From NCBI GenBank assembly GCA_035772405.1, contig JAYKKM010000199.1, positions 248,001 to 312,000 on the forward strand: DNA of 64,000 nucleotides. Reading direction: 5' to 3'. Both the position numbers and the translations under genes were made by a program. The notes below the pieces were generated by a model that ran no database searches, was not told the origin of the DNA, and was given only the letters and a program-made list of their open reading frames with translations. How positions within the stretch are numbered: the first letter of the stretch is position 1; each line of letters opens with the position of its first letter. Shown piece by piece: positions 23,782 to 34,745 of the stretch. Source of the stretch: Chrysogorgia sp. JL179-B06 (taxonomy: Eukaryota; Cnidaria; Anthozoa; Scleralcyonacea; Chrysogorgiidae).

Positions 23782-26700
23782 ATGCGGACGCATCCATTAT
23801 AACTTAGAGACAGAAACTGTAGTAATAAATAGACCCATAAAAGCGCTATATAGTTTTCTTGATTGTACCAAAGGATTTTTTTTTTTCAGGCTGCCGTTAC
23901 TTCCGTCCATCAACTTGATTTTCATCATGAATTCATGAAGCTGAGAATGCAAACGTTACAAGAACACGTGTTATTGTTAGCTGTCTGTGCGAGCGTTCGC
24001 TCGTGCCCACCGTCCGCTGTCGCCAAGTCCATTGTCATGGCAACAGGTCAAGATACGTACTTGCATAGCCGGCAAGTAGTGCAGGTGGGGTTTTGGTCGT
24101 AATAAGTGGTGAAGTCTTTGCTCATTTTGACTACTATGAAATGAAAAATTGTATTGACTGCGATGAAAAATTGTAATTTTTCTAGAAAATCAAAGTACTG
24201 CTCTAAATAAGTACACTAACTTAATGTTAAAGAGGAACTGTCCCCAAAAAATAAATTACTTTTAAATAAAAGACCTTTAAGGATAATTTTCGAAATAATA
24301 ATAGTTTTACGGTATCTGCTATTGTACTCTGCTATTATGACGTTGGACGAAGAAGAACGCCATATCGAGATTTTTTTGACGTCTGTGTTGTGGTGGTTTT
24401 GAGGCGTTTCAGCTCTAAAACTGAAAGTTGACAATCGGCCTCCACGCATAAGCCACCTTGCAACGGCCTCCGTAGCTCAGTGGTCGGAGCACTGCACGGT
24501 CCCGGAAGGCATTGTGTTGTTGCATTTTTCGCAACTGGTCCCGGTTTGGTCTTCGAAATTTTCCTTCACCATAAATCCCAGAACATGCAGTTTAATCGAG
24601 TGAAATGCCAAATATTACTTCGAGCATTATAGTTTGTTTAAATCGAGCAAATGGTAGATTGCGGAATCATCGTTTTAACATATAGTTTTGTGCAGTTCTC
24701 GTTGATTTGGTTATTTATCCAAAGTGACACAAACTTAATGCTATATAATAAAATTTACACCCCACCCAAGTGAAGACCATTCGAACGCAAATCATACAAT
24801 CTCTCTTGATATTTTTTTCTTCCTTTCTACAGATGAACGATTGTCGAGACAGGTTTTCGTCGTTGGCATCCAGCTATGGAAAACTATATCGCAAATCATT
24901 TGATGCAGATCCAGTCACGTTACATAATATCGAAACGTATCCTCTTTTTTATTCAAGACACAGCACATTATTTCCACACCACACTCGTTTATGCGCGCTT
25001 TATACGGTATTTAACAAGGATCTATATTTACATGGAGAAAGGTCTTGTCCCTGGCAAGAAGAGGGTGACCCTAGCAACAGAGTCACGTGCTAAGGTCGTT
25101 TTCCAAACAAAAATCCTTCACCAAATTGATGTGAGATTCGTCAATCAAAACATATCATATTTAAGAGTAGTAAAAATGTAGAGTGCTGCATGCCGGCTGC
25201 GTAGACAGTGTTTTGGATATATAGCAAAGTGAAAAGGTGGTTAACTGCCAAGATTTTTAGTGACGAAATACTGACGTTTCGAGCGGAGCCCTTCATCAGA
25301 GTAAGACCAGATGAAATCAAATAAATAGGGCTTATATATATGCCAAAAGGGTTGTCACAATAAAAAGTAGCTAATCAAATGCACGGGAAATAAAAAAACT
25401 TATAATTAGTGAGATACGAAAAGTTAAATCATTTGCTATTTTTACAATCGATCGGCAAACAGACTGAGGGGGGGGGGGGGGAGAACTAGTCTTTGGTGCA
25501 ATGAGTGACAGGTCCAATTAATAGAGCATGGTTACTGATCGATGGTAAAAAAGGAAGCAAATAACTTAAGTTAACATTTGGCAAGATCATGTTCAGTTGG
25601 GATTGTCTGTATTACTTATATTACAATTAGATCCTTATTTTAATGTATTTTAGCTTAGCTCACCTTTTATCCTTTTATATAAACATTGTTATGCTTATTG
25701 TACATCTTTTAATCCTTATTCTAATGTATTTTAGCTTAGCTTACCTTTTAGCCTTTTATATAAACATTATGAGTTTATGACGTATTGAATAGCCCCACGG
25801 GGAACACCTATATAGGTGTTTATATATTCTCAACTGATCGTGTATGTCCCTTAACAGTTCACAGACACCAGCAAAGCTGTTTATTATTTGTCTACGGCAT
25901 CGATCTTCTGATGAACCGCACTGGTTTATCAAAGTACGTTCAGTCCTATACAGTATATACAACTATAGCTTTGTCTTCCCGGCGGTATCTTTACAGATTT
26001 TTACTGAAGAACTCCCACTCATGATCTGTTTTTGCAACTCTTATGCCATTCAAAGAGAGAATTGATTTTAAAATCTTGACTATATGCATGGTTATCAAAG
26101 TCTTAAACAAATCTGCACCCCCTTATATTGAAGAAATGTTTTCAGTGATTCAGCAGAAAATAGAAAGAATACTATAGGTCTTGTGCATGTAAAGATATGA
26201 GGGACATTAAGATCTACGACGGCAATCTGGGACGGGGACGTCGTTCAAACAAAAGAATCTTTATGCGAAACAAAAAGAATGAATGAATAATTTGTATTCC
26301 CAAGAGTAATCTCAACGCCGTCCTCGTTCTGTTTACAACGTCACTGAGAGCATTTTCGCGTCTTGAGGACGACGGTAACTCGCTTAGAGATGAGAGCTGT
26401 TCCTTAAGACTGACTTAAACACAGACACTACAATCGTTTTAGAAATATTGAAGCGTTTTGGAGATCAGAAAACAAGCTTTGAGTGTCAAATACTCTAGTC
26501 AATCGACCGTGGTTTCATTCAAATACTAAAATTTATATTTCTTTCACTGCCGTCGCCGTCCTAGGTTGCCGTCGTAGATCTTAAGGTGATGATTATGCCA
26601 ACAGCAAGACTGAACTGAACGAGACAAGGACTACGATACCAAGGAGCTTTTCTATACAATGTCAATGCTATCAATAAAAATAATCATTTAAGTGGTATAT

Positions 26701-29700
26701 CAGTTGATTCAGTTCAACGTTTTATGAAACATTTTATCAAAACATTTTTAGCTCTTTTTGAATTAACTTTTGTATGTAATTGTAGATATTTAATAGTTTA
26801 GATTTGCTATTTTAGTTTATTTTAATTTCTTTGTATATATTTTGATATGTAGTAGAGGGCCGTGGGTATAAGATTAGTTTTCGCTAACCATGTATTTTCA
26901 TCCTCTTTAAATACAGTTTCCTATCCTATTTCATTTGAATCATGCTCTCTGTCAGGGGCACCGGAAGATTCGCTTTGCTTACGAGGGACGCGGGGACAGC
27001 CGTGTGCCCTTTGGTATACCATCACAATATCGTATACTTCGTTTTAAATTTATTTTATCACTCAAGTTAAAATTTATACTGCCCAAATTCGGAAAGCAAA
27101 AATATTTAAATTTACGAGCAAGATGTGTAATGAGGAAAATGAGGAGGAACGAGCCCGAACTAGTCGTCGCTGGTCGTCGTGGTCGACGATTTACGAAATA
27201 TAGGTTGTGTAATTTGGTTACACAGAGGCACGCAACTGTCGCAAGCATTTTCTATTTCTTAAATATTAAAATATATTATTAATATATTATTATGTTACAT
27301 ATATCCACTTAGTATTAATTATTGACAAACGTTTACTGTGAGTCCAGTAATAGATATTAAATAAAAAAGATAGACGGCTTCTTCTACTAAGGAGAAGAGC
27401 TACAAGTAACGTGAAAGTACCCTTTTTCGAAGCGCCCCTGATCTCTGTTATTGTTCCTTTGGTAGTAACAACTTGGAAAATCCTGCTGTTCTTTTTGCAT
27501 AGCTATAATCTCAGTGTATTTTATATATTTACTCATTTATTTTAGGTTATCGTCTAATTTTGGAGACTCTTCGTATTCTGGTAAAACGAGCAACAACAAA
27601 CTTGAAAATAAATGTCGAGAAATGCTAGAGGAAATACAAGTAAGTCTCTATTAGCAAATTCCTGGAACTTGACAGGAACTGAACCAATATTTATGCGTCG
27701 TTAAATCACTAAACCATTTTTTTATGTATCGCATATTAATCTCTTGATACTATCCCGTTGCAGCCATTGATGTACAGAGGTAGATTTTGTAATAGAGTAA
27801 CTCTTTTGTCTTCATCACATTAAATGGGCCAGTTTCTGTTCTAATATTTTAGTATACCTTAATACTGTGTTTGATGATCATTACATATTTACATATAGTT
27901 TTATGCATCCATGCATTGCATTACAAATCTTATAACATTAATTTTGTTACTATCTTTGTCTTGTGTCTTATGTTGCATTGCCCAATGAACTTCTCTCACA
28001 TTTCGCTTGCCGACTCTGTATTCAAATGTCAGCAGATACATGTACGCCATTGCGTACCTACTTTTATTACCAGTGTAATCGGACACCTCTCTTAAGCGGA
28101 CATCTCTCTGAATTGAAACTAACACCTTCTCTTGAACGGACACCAAGGCGAGGACATCAAAAAGTGACCGCCGTATAGGGGTTCAAGAGACGTTCGGAAG
28201 TCATACGACAAACTAATTTATTCAATACACTCAACGACTAAACGAGGCTCGAGAGAAAGTGTCTCGTAAGATTTCCTTTTTTCTGCATTGTGTTTCCTTG
28301 AAATTGCACTGCTCACAGGCAATCAGAATTTTGTCATGTATATTATTATTAAACAGTATACAAAATTCGGTCTTGTGTAGCACAATCTCTGTAGCATAAT
28401 ATTGCGTGCAATCATCGCTCATGTCTGATAGGAAGAACGTCATTTAGATGTTGCGAATCAACGCCGAAACTTAATGACAGGAAGGAACCGATTTTCAAGT
28501 ATAATTAAGTTTTAAGTTAGTAGGCGTGAGCTATTAAATCGTATCTTTCCTCTCGAAACTAGACAGAGGCAGACTAAGAGTCGTTTTGTTTACTTGGATT
28601 ACCCTCGTATGACCGTTTGTTTATCAGAAAGGCAAAAAAACATTTTATTGATATATCCCCTTTAAATAAAAGAAATATACATTAAAATAAAAATAAATAA
28701 ATACGCTACTAAATACTAAAATAATTCTACGAAATTAAAAACTTATATACATATACTTATATAGCATTTCATTCCATGTATTTTTTATTTAAAATTTTAG
28801 CGTCTTTACGCGCAAATTCAAGATAAACAAATTTCGAACGTGGTAGGTCTGTACTGTTGCAGTATTTATTTTTGAATGTACCCACGCGTGCATTATCTGG
28901 AACTGATAAACACGATCAAATGTTTCCACACTAACCTCTTTTTGTAACTTTCTCATGTCTCGTTTAGGAAGTCGAATGCCTTTCCAGGATGTCTGTGTGC
29001 ATTCTTGGAATACCAATCAAATTCCCAAGGTACTTCTTCACTACTGAACAATCCACAACTATAAAGGTAAAGTAAAACCTGCTCGACAAAACGATTGGTG
29101 GAGGCACTAAAATGTTCTGAAAAGAACAGTTTAAAGTAGCATTAAGGGAGGTTAAGCTTGACATCCGATACCAATACCAATACCAATACCAATACTTACT
29201 AATATTCTACACTATAGATTTCTCTTCCATTTAAACAGGATCAGCTTGCGATTACGAATACTGAAATGTCGATTTGAATCAACATCATTATTGCCACGAC
29301 ATTTCATAAGTTGGCTCATTTGGGAGGTTAAGTCCTACTTCCATTTTAGCAAGTGGATGTTGGTATCGGTACTCAAACACTTCTGAAGTCGACCGAATTT
29401 CGGAAGCCAGTTTGACTAGATGTGCTCGTTTGTCTGAGTTTGCCTCGATTTTTGCATTCCCAACACTGGCAAAATGGTAATTTGGAATCCTTTGAGAGTA
29501 TTTTCGATTTGTTTGTCGGAATTTTGTTCCTATAAATAGCAACCATGTACAACCCTATTCTATTGATAACTAATTGCCAATTAATAATTGGAAGCAGAAG
29601 GGCAGATCGAATATTGGTACTGGTAGTCGTATTGGAAGTCAAATTTAATCTCCCTATTAACGATTTTGCAGCTGTTATTGATGGAATTGTTTAATATGCC

Positions 29701-31503
29701 CTATTTATTTTATTTCATCTCGTCTTACTCTGATGAAGGGCTCCGCTCGAAACGTCAGTATTTCGTCACTAAAAATCTTGGCAGTTTACCGTGTTTTGGA
29801 TATATAGCAAAGTGAAAAGGCTGTCTACGCAGCACTCTGCTCTTTCATATGAAAGATCTTACTGACTTTAGTTTATTCCCAAAGTTTCAGCATTCCTATC
29901 AATTTAGTTAAGATTCTTTACTTGCAACCAAACCCTCGAGACTCCGAAGACAAAGGTTTGGTGGCCATGTTGGTGCCACAAACAAAAGAAGTTAATGATA
30001 TTCTTTTGTTTAAGTTCACCAACATGGCTGCCGTGACGTATGCAAGCCATCAATTGCAGTTGAAATTTGAGGATTTTGACACCGTATTTGTTGTGAAAAT
30101 ATAACATCATTGTATATTCATCTTTCTTATATTATGTTTGAATGAACCTCGTCGAGTTCCCTTGACCTGGTATCGTCGTGCAGACGGCTCTCAGTTGACA
30201 CAATTCTATTTTATTTCCCCCCAGTTGGCTATTTCTCCTTCGCAGCCGATCAAGAATGAACCTCACACTATCTCGGTGGAGAGTCAGATGGCGTTGAAAG
30301 TGGAAGGAGTCATCCGTCATGGTCGAAATCCAGGAAAATTTCGAAAGGTTCAGTCCATCACCTTGGTTGTCAGCGTTGCATCCGAAGAGAAGAAGGGATC
30401 GACAGGTTTAAAAGTAAGTCCTTTTTCCTTCCTTTTGGTCATGCTTTCTCTTCTGCTTATACTCCTTTATTTATTTAGGAGTTTGTGGGTTTTACATATT
30501 TGTGATCTTTGGAATCTCTTGAGAAGAATTTACCCCTGCTAAAGTGATTTACTAGTAATTCACAGGCAATCACGTCAAACACGCAAAAACATTGCACATT
30601 GATTCAGCAGTGAAATAGAAAGAAAGTTTCAGTTTGGGAATTGCGCGAATTTTGTCTAAACAGGTGTGTTTAAAGATCAGAGCCAAACTTTCTTTGTATT
30701 TCACTGTTGAATTAGTGCGCAAGACTTCGCGTGTCCCTGCTTTGACGTGATTTCCTGTGAATAGTAAATCAAATTTAGCAGGGAAAAAAGGCATGAAGAT
30801 GAAATTTTTGAACGACAAGATATATTACATTTCTTTTTGGTAGAACCCAAATATTACGAATATGTAAAATATCCAAACCCCGGATAGGCACTTTAATTAT
30901 TCTTCTATCCCTCCTTTTTTCTTTTCTTTCCCCTCCTTCCTCTCCCTCCTCCTCCTTGTCAACCTTCTCATCTTTTTTAACGTCTTCCTATTTTTCTTCG
31001 TTGTGTTTCTCCTCTTCTAAACCTTCTCTTTTGCTCCTTGTCAACTTCTCATCTTTTTTCACTTCCTTCCTATTTCTCCTCGTTCTCTTTCTTGTGTTTA
31101 GTGTCGTTCTTGGTCTCATTGTTGTCTTTCGCTCAAATTCGTATTTCTCCATAAATTACTTCTCTTAACCTCCAGTTCTTTCTCCACTTTCATTTTCTCC
31201 ACTTTTATTTTCTCCAACCATTCCTGCACAACAAGCGATGTCAACTCCTTGTCCACTTTATTTCTCCACGTTTAGCCATCTTTCGCCACTCCCGTCGGTC
31301 CTCTCCAACAGACTGTTGAACCTCATAATGACTACTTCAGCACCCAGTTCCTGCTCGGATTTCCTCTCCACGGACTTTACACGGTCGCAGTAAACGTTGG
31401 CGTGGTGGATGAGAGGGAAAGAAATTGGGAGACTGGACCACAGTCGTCCCTATCAGTTAAAGCTTTGGAAACGCCAAGTAAAGCTCATCGAAGGCTTCCT
31501 TGA
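12661..31503 (+). CDS. INTS7: Integrator complex subunit 7
   Basis: Twenty-five exons: 12661-12733, 12944-13073, 15180-15326, 15450-15503, 15925-16008, 16421-16467, 16558-16640, 16745-16861, 17444-17560, 17667-17781, 17972-18073, 18183-18277, 18952-19048, 19581-19744, 21618-21779, 22483-22530, 23187-23342, 23890-24084, 24833-24936, 25865-25933, 27546-27639, 28801-28842, 28968-29066, 30225-30413, 31312-31503. They sum to 2,775 bases: 924 residues plus stop, against about 962 in human. The protein follows vertebrate INTS7 end to end: SALVELDKGLRATKVGDQCE at the N-terminus, FPFPILINSAFLKLSDVFRV, SLDSHDQVEVDAAIF, a KFPRYFFTTEQSTTIK block, ALKVEGVIRHGRNPGKFRKV and VEPHNDYFSTQFLL near the C-terminus. 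The N-terminal two thirds is helical repeat (HEAT/ARM-like). Integrator is the nuclear complex that cleaves snRNA and paused Pol II transcripts; subunit 7 is structural. Exons 20 and 22 are the least certain. Introns carry many repeats. Confidence 0.93.
13201..13869. mobile_element. hAT-like foldback MITE, 669 bp, with 8-bp target duplication
   Basis: The two halves are reverse complements over about 330 bp each, differing at only a few bases. The ends read TAGGGTGGTCC ... GGACCACCCTA, and both flanks carry ACGTAGAA (13,193-13,200 and 13,870-13,877). An 8-bp duplication with a TAGGGTGG-type end is typical of hAT elements. It codes for nothing, and the near-identity of the arms suggests a recent copy. 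It lies in INTS7 intron 2. Confidence 0.85.
16979..17228. repeat. Minisatellite, unit about 20 bp (AACTTAGCGTAACGTCTCCA)
   Basis: About a dozen imperfect copies of AACTTAGCGTAACGTCTC(C/AT)A lie in INTS7 intron 8. Two units of the same sequence occur reversed at 6,862-6,905 in the peptidase gene. Confidence 0.85.
18335..18500 (+). mobile_element. LINE reverse transcriptase tail fragment
   Basis: The + strand reads FSPVLRNLHWLPVRSRIVFK and then ILIITFKAFTWRG, the conserved LHWLPV..RI.FK.L..TFKAL block found near the C-terminus of jockey/CR1-clade ORF2 proteins. The frame is soon lost to stops. It is a dead fragment in INTS7 intron 12. Confidence 0.75.
19870..20085 (-). mobile_element. 5'-truncated tRNA-derived SINE
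   Basis: On the - strand this matches the body of the SINE at 32,188-32,525 (CAGGGTCTTAAAAATAATTG, AAATGGTAAGACTTTCGGGT, GACCTTAAATCGTAGG) but begins after the tRNA-like head. Truncation at the 5' end is what LINE-driven retroposition leaves. Confidence 0.7.
21885..22215 (+). mobile_element. Decayed LINE (RTE-like) ORF2 3' end
   Basis: Frameshifted readings contain EMRNEYIRKEVKVAALREK, HVKRKEEDEFVRWSAERRE and RWMDCVRDDGK. These recall the conserved C-terminal block of RTE-type and related LINE proteins (LRWFGHV.RR....GRPR.RW.DCV). It ends in a short (ATG)n tail near 22,200, a usual 3' signature. It begins 106 bp after INTS7 exon 15. Confidence 0.65.
22600..22860 (-). mobile_element. LINE 3' end, related to 63,163-63,560
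   Basis: It shares AAAAGTCTTAAGTGCTGACT and flanking sequence with the better-preserved fragment at the right end of the window, in the same orientation. The coding part is largely degraded here. Confidence 0.55.
22930..23100. repeat. Dispersed GGACAC repeat (also 28,075-28,190 and 46,990-47,150)
   Basis: Built around TATATAACGGACACTTTGG, CCGTTATATAGAGTGTCC and AGAGGTTTTCTATT. The same pieces occur at 46,990-47,150 (ATATAACGGACACTTCGG, AGAGGTTTTCTATTGATT), and a weaker relative is at 28,075-28,190. It looks like a small DNA-transposon family, but I could not define its ends. Confidence 0.5.
23475..23545 (+). repeat. tRNA-like SINE head (degenerate)
   Basis: CGGCCTCCGTAGCTCAACTG resembles a tRNA 5' end with an A box, and GGGTTAAATTC a damaged B box. 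A second head, CGGCCTCCGTAGCTCAGTGG, lies at 24,464. Neither folds into a complete tRNA with a proper acceptor stem as far as I can see, so these are SINE relics, not tRNA genes. Confidence 0.55.
23697..23781. repeat. (CTAT)n microsatellite
   Basis: About 21 uninterrupted copies of CTAT in INTS7 intron 17. Confidence 0.95.
24231..24455. mobile_element. MITE-like repeat sharing one arm with 51,590-51,925
   Basis: Contains AATTACTTTTAAATAAAAG, then TTTTACGGTATCTGCT, in the same order as the arms of the palindromic element at 51,590-51,925, and starts with AGAGGAACTGTCCCC. The second half differs. Confidence 0.5.
25262..25299 (-). ncRNA. Hammerhead-ribozyme-like motif (copy B)
   Basis: On the - strand: CTGATGA, stem II (A-GGGC/UCC loop/GCTC), GAAA, a 3-bp stem III (ACG...CGT) and C at the cleavage position (25,262). 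It is identical to copy A over the core. Just downstream in its own orientation is the block AACTGCC, and further out TTTTGGATATATAGCAAAG, also shared with copy A. It lies in INTS7 intron 19, antisense to the gene. Confidence 0.6.
25628..25770. repeat. Tandem duplication of about 80 bp
   Basis: ATCCTTATTTTAATGTATTT ... CCTTTTATATAAACATT appears twice, at 25,628-25,690 and 25,711-25,768, with few differences. Confidence 0.8.
26211..26580. mobile_element. TTAA-flanked TIR element, 370 bp
   Basis: The ends GATCTACGACGGCAA and TTGCCGTCGTAGATC are perfect inverted repeats, flanked by TTAA at 26,207-26,210 and 26,581-26,584. The interior shares a block (GGACGGCGTTGAGATTACTC on the reverse strand) with the element at 46,498-46,836. 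TTAA target use points to piggyBac or Kolobok superfamilies. Non-coding. Confidence 0.75.
29146..29656. mobile_element. TTAA-flanked element with ATACCA repeats near its ends
   Basis: The left end TTAAGGGAGGTTAAGCTTGA and the right end (reverse complement AGGGAGATTAAATTTGACTT) are imperfect inverted repeats beside TTAA (29,142-29,145 and 29,657-29,660). Subterminal ATACCAATACCA units occur on the left and related TATTGGTACTGGT on the right. INTS7 intron 23. Confidence 0.6.
29730..29767 (+). ncRNA. Hammerhead-ribozyme-like motif (copy A)
   Basis: CTGATGA (29,730-29,736), a stem II candidate GGGC/GCTC with loop TCC (29,738-29,748), GAAA (29,749-29,752), a 3-bp stem III ACG/CGT closing loop TCAGTATTT, and C at the cleavage position 29,767. 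These are the conserved parts of a minimal type I hammerhead. Stem I (TTACT against ACTAA) is weak, with one mismatch, and there is an extra A before stem II, so activity is uncertain. Hammerheads of this short-stem-III kind are known from Penelope-like retroelements. It lies in INTS7 intron 23. Confidence 0.6.
30548..30768. mobile_element. TIR element (MITE-like), about 220 bp
   Basis: The ends TTTACTAGTAATTCACAGG and the reverse complement of CCTGTGAATAGTAAA match apart from a 4-bp insertion, followed inside by AATCACGTCAAA on both sides. The interior is also partly self-complementary (AGTGAAATAGAAAGAAAGTTT against AAACTTTCTTTGTATTTCACT). INTS7 intron 24. Confidence 0.6.
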
Positions 31504-31518
31504 TTTTTATGTCAATGA

Positions 31519-31524
31519 AATAAA
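31519..31524 (+). terminator. INTS7 polyadenylation signal candidate (AATAAA)
   Basis: An exact AATAAA begins 16 bases after the INTS7 stop codon. This would give a very short 3' UTR; longer forms are possible. Confidence 0.5.
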
Positions 31525-31644
31525 GCTCCCTTTGAATTTGTATTAAGCCTCTTTTCCAGTCTTCGCAATTGCTCGCCGCTCGCTCTGCCATTTGAGTTCA
31601 TATAGCCAACTTCGGCATTCAAGCTATAACATTCACTTCTTACT

Positions 31645-31682
31645 CTGATGAAGGGCTCCGCTCGAAACGTCAGTATTTCGTT
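31645..31682 (+). ncRNA. Hammerhead-ribozyme-like motif (copy C)
   Basis: Same core as copies A and B (CTGATGA, stem II, GAAACG ... CGT), but the bases after CGT are TT instead of CA, so the cleavage position would be U. It is preceded by the same TTCTTACT leader and followed by a CTGCC hairpin (CTGCCTCTCGGCAG). It lies 142 bp past the INTS7 stop, so transcripts reading through the gene could contain it. Confidence 0.55.
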
Positions 31683-32187
31683 TCTAAACTGCCTCTCGGC
31701 AGTTCACCACCTTTTCGCCAAGCTATAACATTGCCACTCAAGAGAAAATGTTTCTCAGTGGCATGAACGCGTGTGCGCATTTAAATATGTTCTATAGCCT
31801 TGTTTTCCCTTCGCAACATGGTTGCAACTGAACCCCATATCGGCACGCTCAAATCTTCAGAAAATGTGGTTAAGCTCACGGCAATGGCTTCTGTAGCTCA
31901 TGAGTCGCTTAGAGAAATTGCCCAGTTGTTCAAAACGTGGTTAGTATAATCAAGGATTAGTTGAAATTTCACGGACAGAATTACACACGAAGATGCAAGC
32001 ATACAAAGAATTAGATAATTAAAGTTTTACAGCCGGCGTGTTAGGGTAATACAATGAAGTGGAAGACGGGGTTTAGGGTTAGGAAGACACTTTATAAGGT
32101 GGGGGGTTAGGATTGGTGTTGTGTACGTTCTACAATCCTACAATTTATAACTATTGATAATTCTTGGCCATTTTATGCTTATTCTTG

Positions 32188-32525
32188 GCTGTTGTGGTCT
32201 AGTGGTTACCACACATGTCTATGAGCTGGGAGACTCGGGTTCAAACCCTGGGTCGGACCACCACTCAGGGTCTTAAAATAATTGAGGAGAAGGTGCTGCC
32301 TTTGCAAGAACACCGGCAAATGGTAAGACTTTCGGGTCTTCTCGGAAAACGACCTTAAATCGTAGGCCCTCGGAATCCCTATCAGTTGGGTTTTCCGTTC
32401 ACCTAAGAGTGATAAACTGAATAGTCGAGCGCTTAAAAACATGAGCCTCTGGCTCGGATAAATAGGGCAACCTTATCCTGCGTGATCGACTCAAAATAAA
32501 TCATACTCATACTCATACTCATACT
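32188..32525 (+). mobile_element. Full-length tRNA-derived SINE
   Basis: The head GTTGTGGTCTAGTGGTTACC carries an A box, and GACTCGGGTTCAAACCCTGG a B box, as in an RNA polymerase III promoter. The body contains AAATGGTAAGACTTTCGGGT and GACCTTAAATCGTAGG, and the 3' end is a (ATACTC)n tail at about 32,500-32,525. Truncated relatives are at 19,870-20,085 and 59,281-59,376. Confidence 0.8.
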
Positions 32526-32579
32526 GAAGAAGTGTAGGGAGAAGTACGAGCCGCCAACGAGCACGAGGGTTTCGAACAC

Positions 32580-32850
32580 ATTTTGTAAAATTCATTAATA
32601 ATTCATGAAGAAAATTCAAAATATCAATGTTTTATCAAAGTTGACTTGCTCAAATTGAGCTTTTTCTGAGTTAAAATAATTTGTTTGTACCGTTTCTACA
32701 ACTTCCAAACAAAGTATGTATTATATATTCTATCCATTTTACAAGTTCGTTAAAACATTCGCGGTCGATGTTTATGGGCAGTTACAACGGCTCGCCATTG
32801 TAACTGCCCATAAACATCGGCCGCTCATGTTTTAACTACTACATAGAAAC
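32580..32850. repeat. Dispersed repeat ending in a GATGTTTATGGGCAGTT hairpin (copy 2)
   Basis: Second copy of the repeat at 4,510-4,790, in the same orientation, here including the GTAAAATTCATTAATAATTC leader and a cleaner terminal hairpin (CGATGTTTATGGGCAGTTAC ... GTAACTGCCCATAAACATCG at 32,767-32,818). Confidence 0.65.
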
Positions 32851-33292
32851 CCGGGCATATGTATTCTATTATTTTTATCAAAAATAATTCAAAAACAATT
32901 TCTTACACTTCGGGTAATTACGATATATAAGACTTTTGATTTTGATTTAATGCAAATTCTCATTAGTTAGTGACGTCATTCTGGTTTCTGTAGCCTGACC
33001 GAGAGCGGCAACAGCGTGCGCACTGACGTGTTCTTATTACGTCACTCGGGTTTCGATTACGTTTGTAATAGTTGAGTGAATACCAAAATATTTTATGATT
33101 TGATGTTTGCGTTGTATTCTATGAAGGTTTGTTTTTCGGAAATGCTAATGATGTGACGTCGACCCAGTCACGTTTCAGAAAAATTTGACCTAACGGCAAA
33201 CATTGAGGTTAGGGTTTGGATTATTACTAGACTAGTTCTTGAAAATGAGAATTGAAGGTGCTTTTGAGTCATCCCTTTTAGTTAGCCTTCAC

Positions 33293-33400
33293 TGAGTCAA
33301 ATAGATTCCAAGGCTGTTTTAGCCATTTTTGGCCGAGCCAGAGAAATTCGCCAGGGGTGTCCCCTTCTCCGTCGATCAATCCCTTCACAATCCCTATATT
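33293..33400. repeat. Left arm of a long-range inverted repeat (right arm 36,735-36,800)
   Basis: GAGTCAAATAGATTCCAAGG and TCAATCCCTTCACAATCCCT occur here and, reversed, at 36,735-36,800 (AGGGATTGTGAAGGGTTGAT, CCTTGGAAGCTATTTGACTC). The 3.4 kb between them includes a LINE fragment. It may be the ends of a nested or decayed larger element. Confidence 0.5.
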
Positions 33401-34745
33401 TCCCTGCAATCCCAGCCAAAACATTGCCACAGAGGGCTAATGTCTCGTCAAAAATGTCGCTTACTATTGCGAATGAACGAACGAAATTACACCCAGAATA
33501 TAAAACGTTCCCCAATCAAAGTGGTGCGATTACCCGTTACTTTAAATATCAAAATATTAATAGCATAACCGCGTAATCTCGTCTCCTGCAATGCTTCAAG
33601 AATTCTGCCTCCCAGTAGACTCGAGTGAAGCTGGGCTTCGAAATGAATAAAATATGACATTTTTGTAAGGTCGACTTAACAGCTGCGAGGCGGATCTTTG
33701 CTCCCCCAACGCGCAGAGAGCCGCGCCTTGCGCAGGCTACAACATGTTTGTGTGTGTGTGTATCAGTAGAGATTAGGATTATCGATCGAGTATATATTTT
33801 TGAATTTTACACATCACTGGACGTTTTCGGCAATCACCAACCGGCTGGACCCCTCGCTGCTTTTGGGAGGCATAACCAGTTCCGCGGTAAGTTGCCAAGT
33901 GGGCAACTTTTTATCGCTTTCCTTTTATGGACAACCAGGCCAGTTCGGGTGGCCTCTAACACTTGAAATTAAGTAGGATGGGGGAGTGTGAAACGAGAAA
34001 TTTGTTTATCCCACACTAATTTACCGCGCTGGGAGGGGTAAACGATGCGAAGCTAGCTCTGCATCGACTACCAGTGCGGTTCGAGAATGCACCTGCCTAG
34101 ACATGATTCTGCCGGCCTATCAAGCGAAAATCAAGTGGCTCCATGTAAAGTCCTAAATTTGACACCCCCATAGTTGATCACGGAGACGAGCAGAAGACAG
34201 ACAGAAGATGCCAGAAGACGGACAGAAGTCTGACACTTGGTTGAATAATTCGCTGAAGACGAATTTAATCGAAAGTTGGCTTTAGACATCGCACCATGTC
34301 GACCCACATAAACACCTTAACTGTTCGACGTTCAAAACGCGGGTCAAAGTCGTCTGCAGTCTCACTTGTAGTTGTTTACGTTCTTGGGCCGTGACTGAGT
34401 GGACACTCCGATTGCCAGATTAGCTTTGAAAATATATAGTACTTTTTGCTTCACAATGAACAGTGACGAGATTAAAAGTCACTTTAATTTCACTAGTTAA
34501 AAATTCTTAAGAGAACAAACCATCAGATTTTGACTACGAAATAAATTTTGGATATAATATACCCAGACGACGGCCACTAACCCGATAAATACACTTCTTA
34601 TCGCGAATATGTGATCAAATCATGCGTATACATAATATGGCGACGAAATTCGGTGATTTCATTTACGATCACTGCAGTTGTCATATATTTAATCAAAACG
34701 TTCGTTGAGTTCACTTTAGAAAAACACCAAATAAGTAGGTTTTAT

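Noticed and set aside
30138..30542. A 134-residue ORF starting at 30,138
   Set aside because: Only 30,225-30,413 is real coding sequence (INTS7 exon 24); the rest is intron read-through on both sides.
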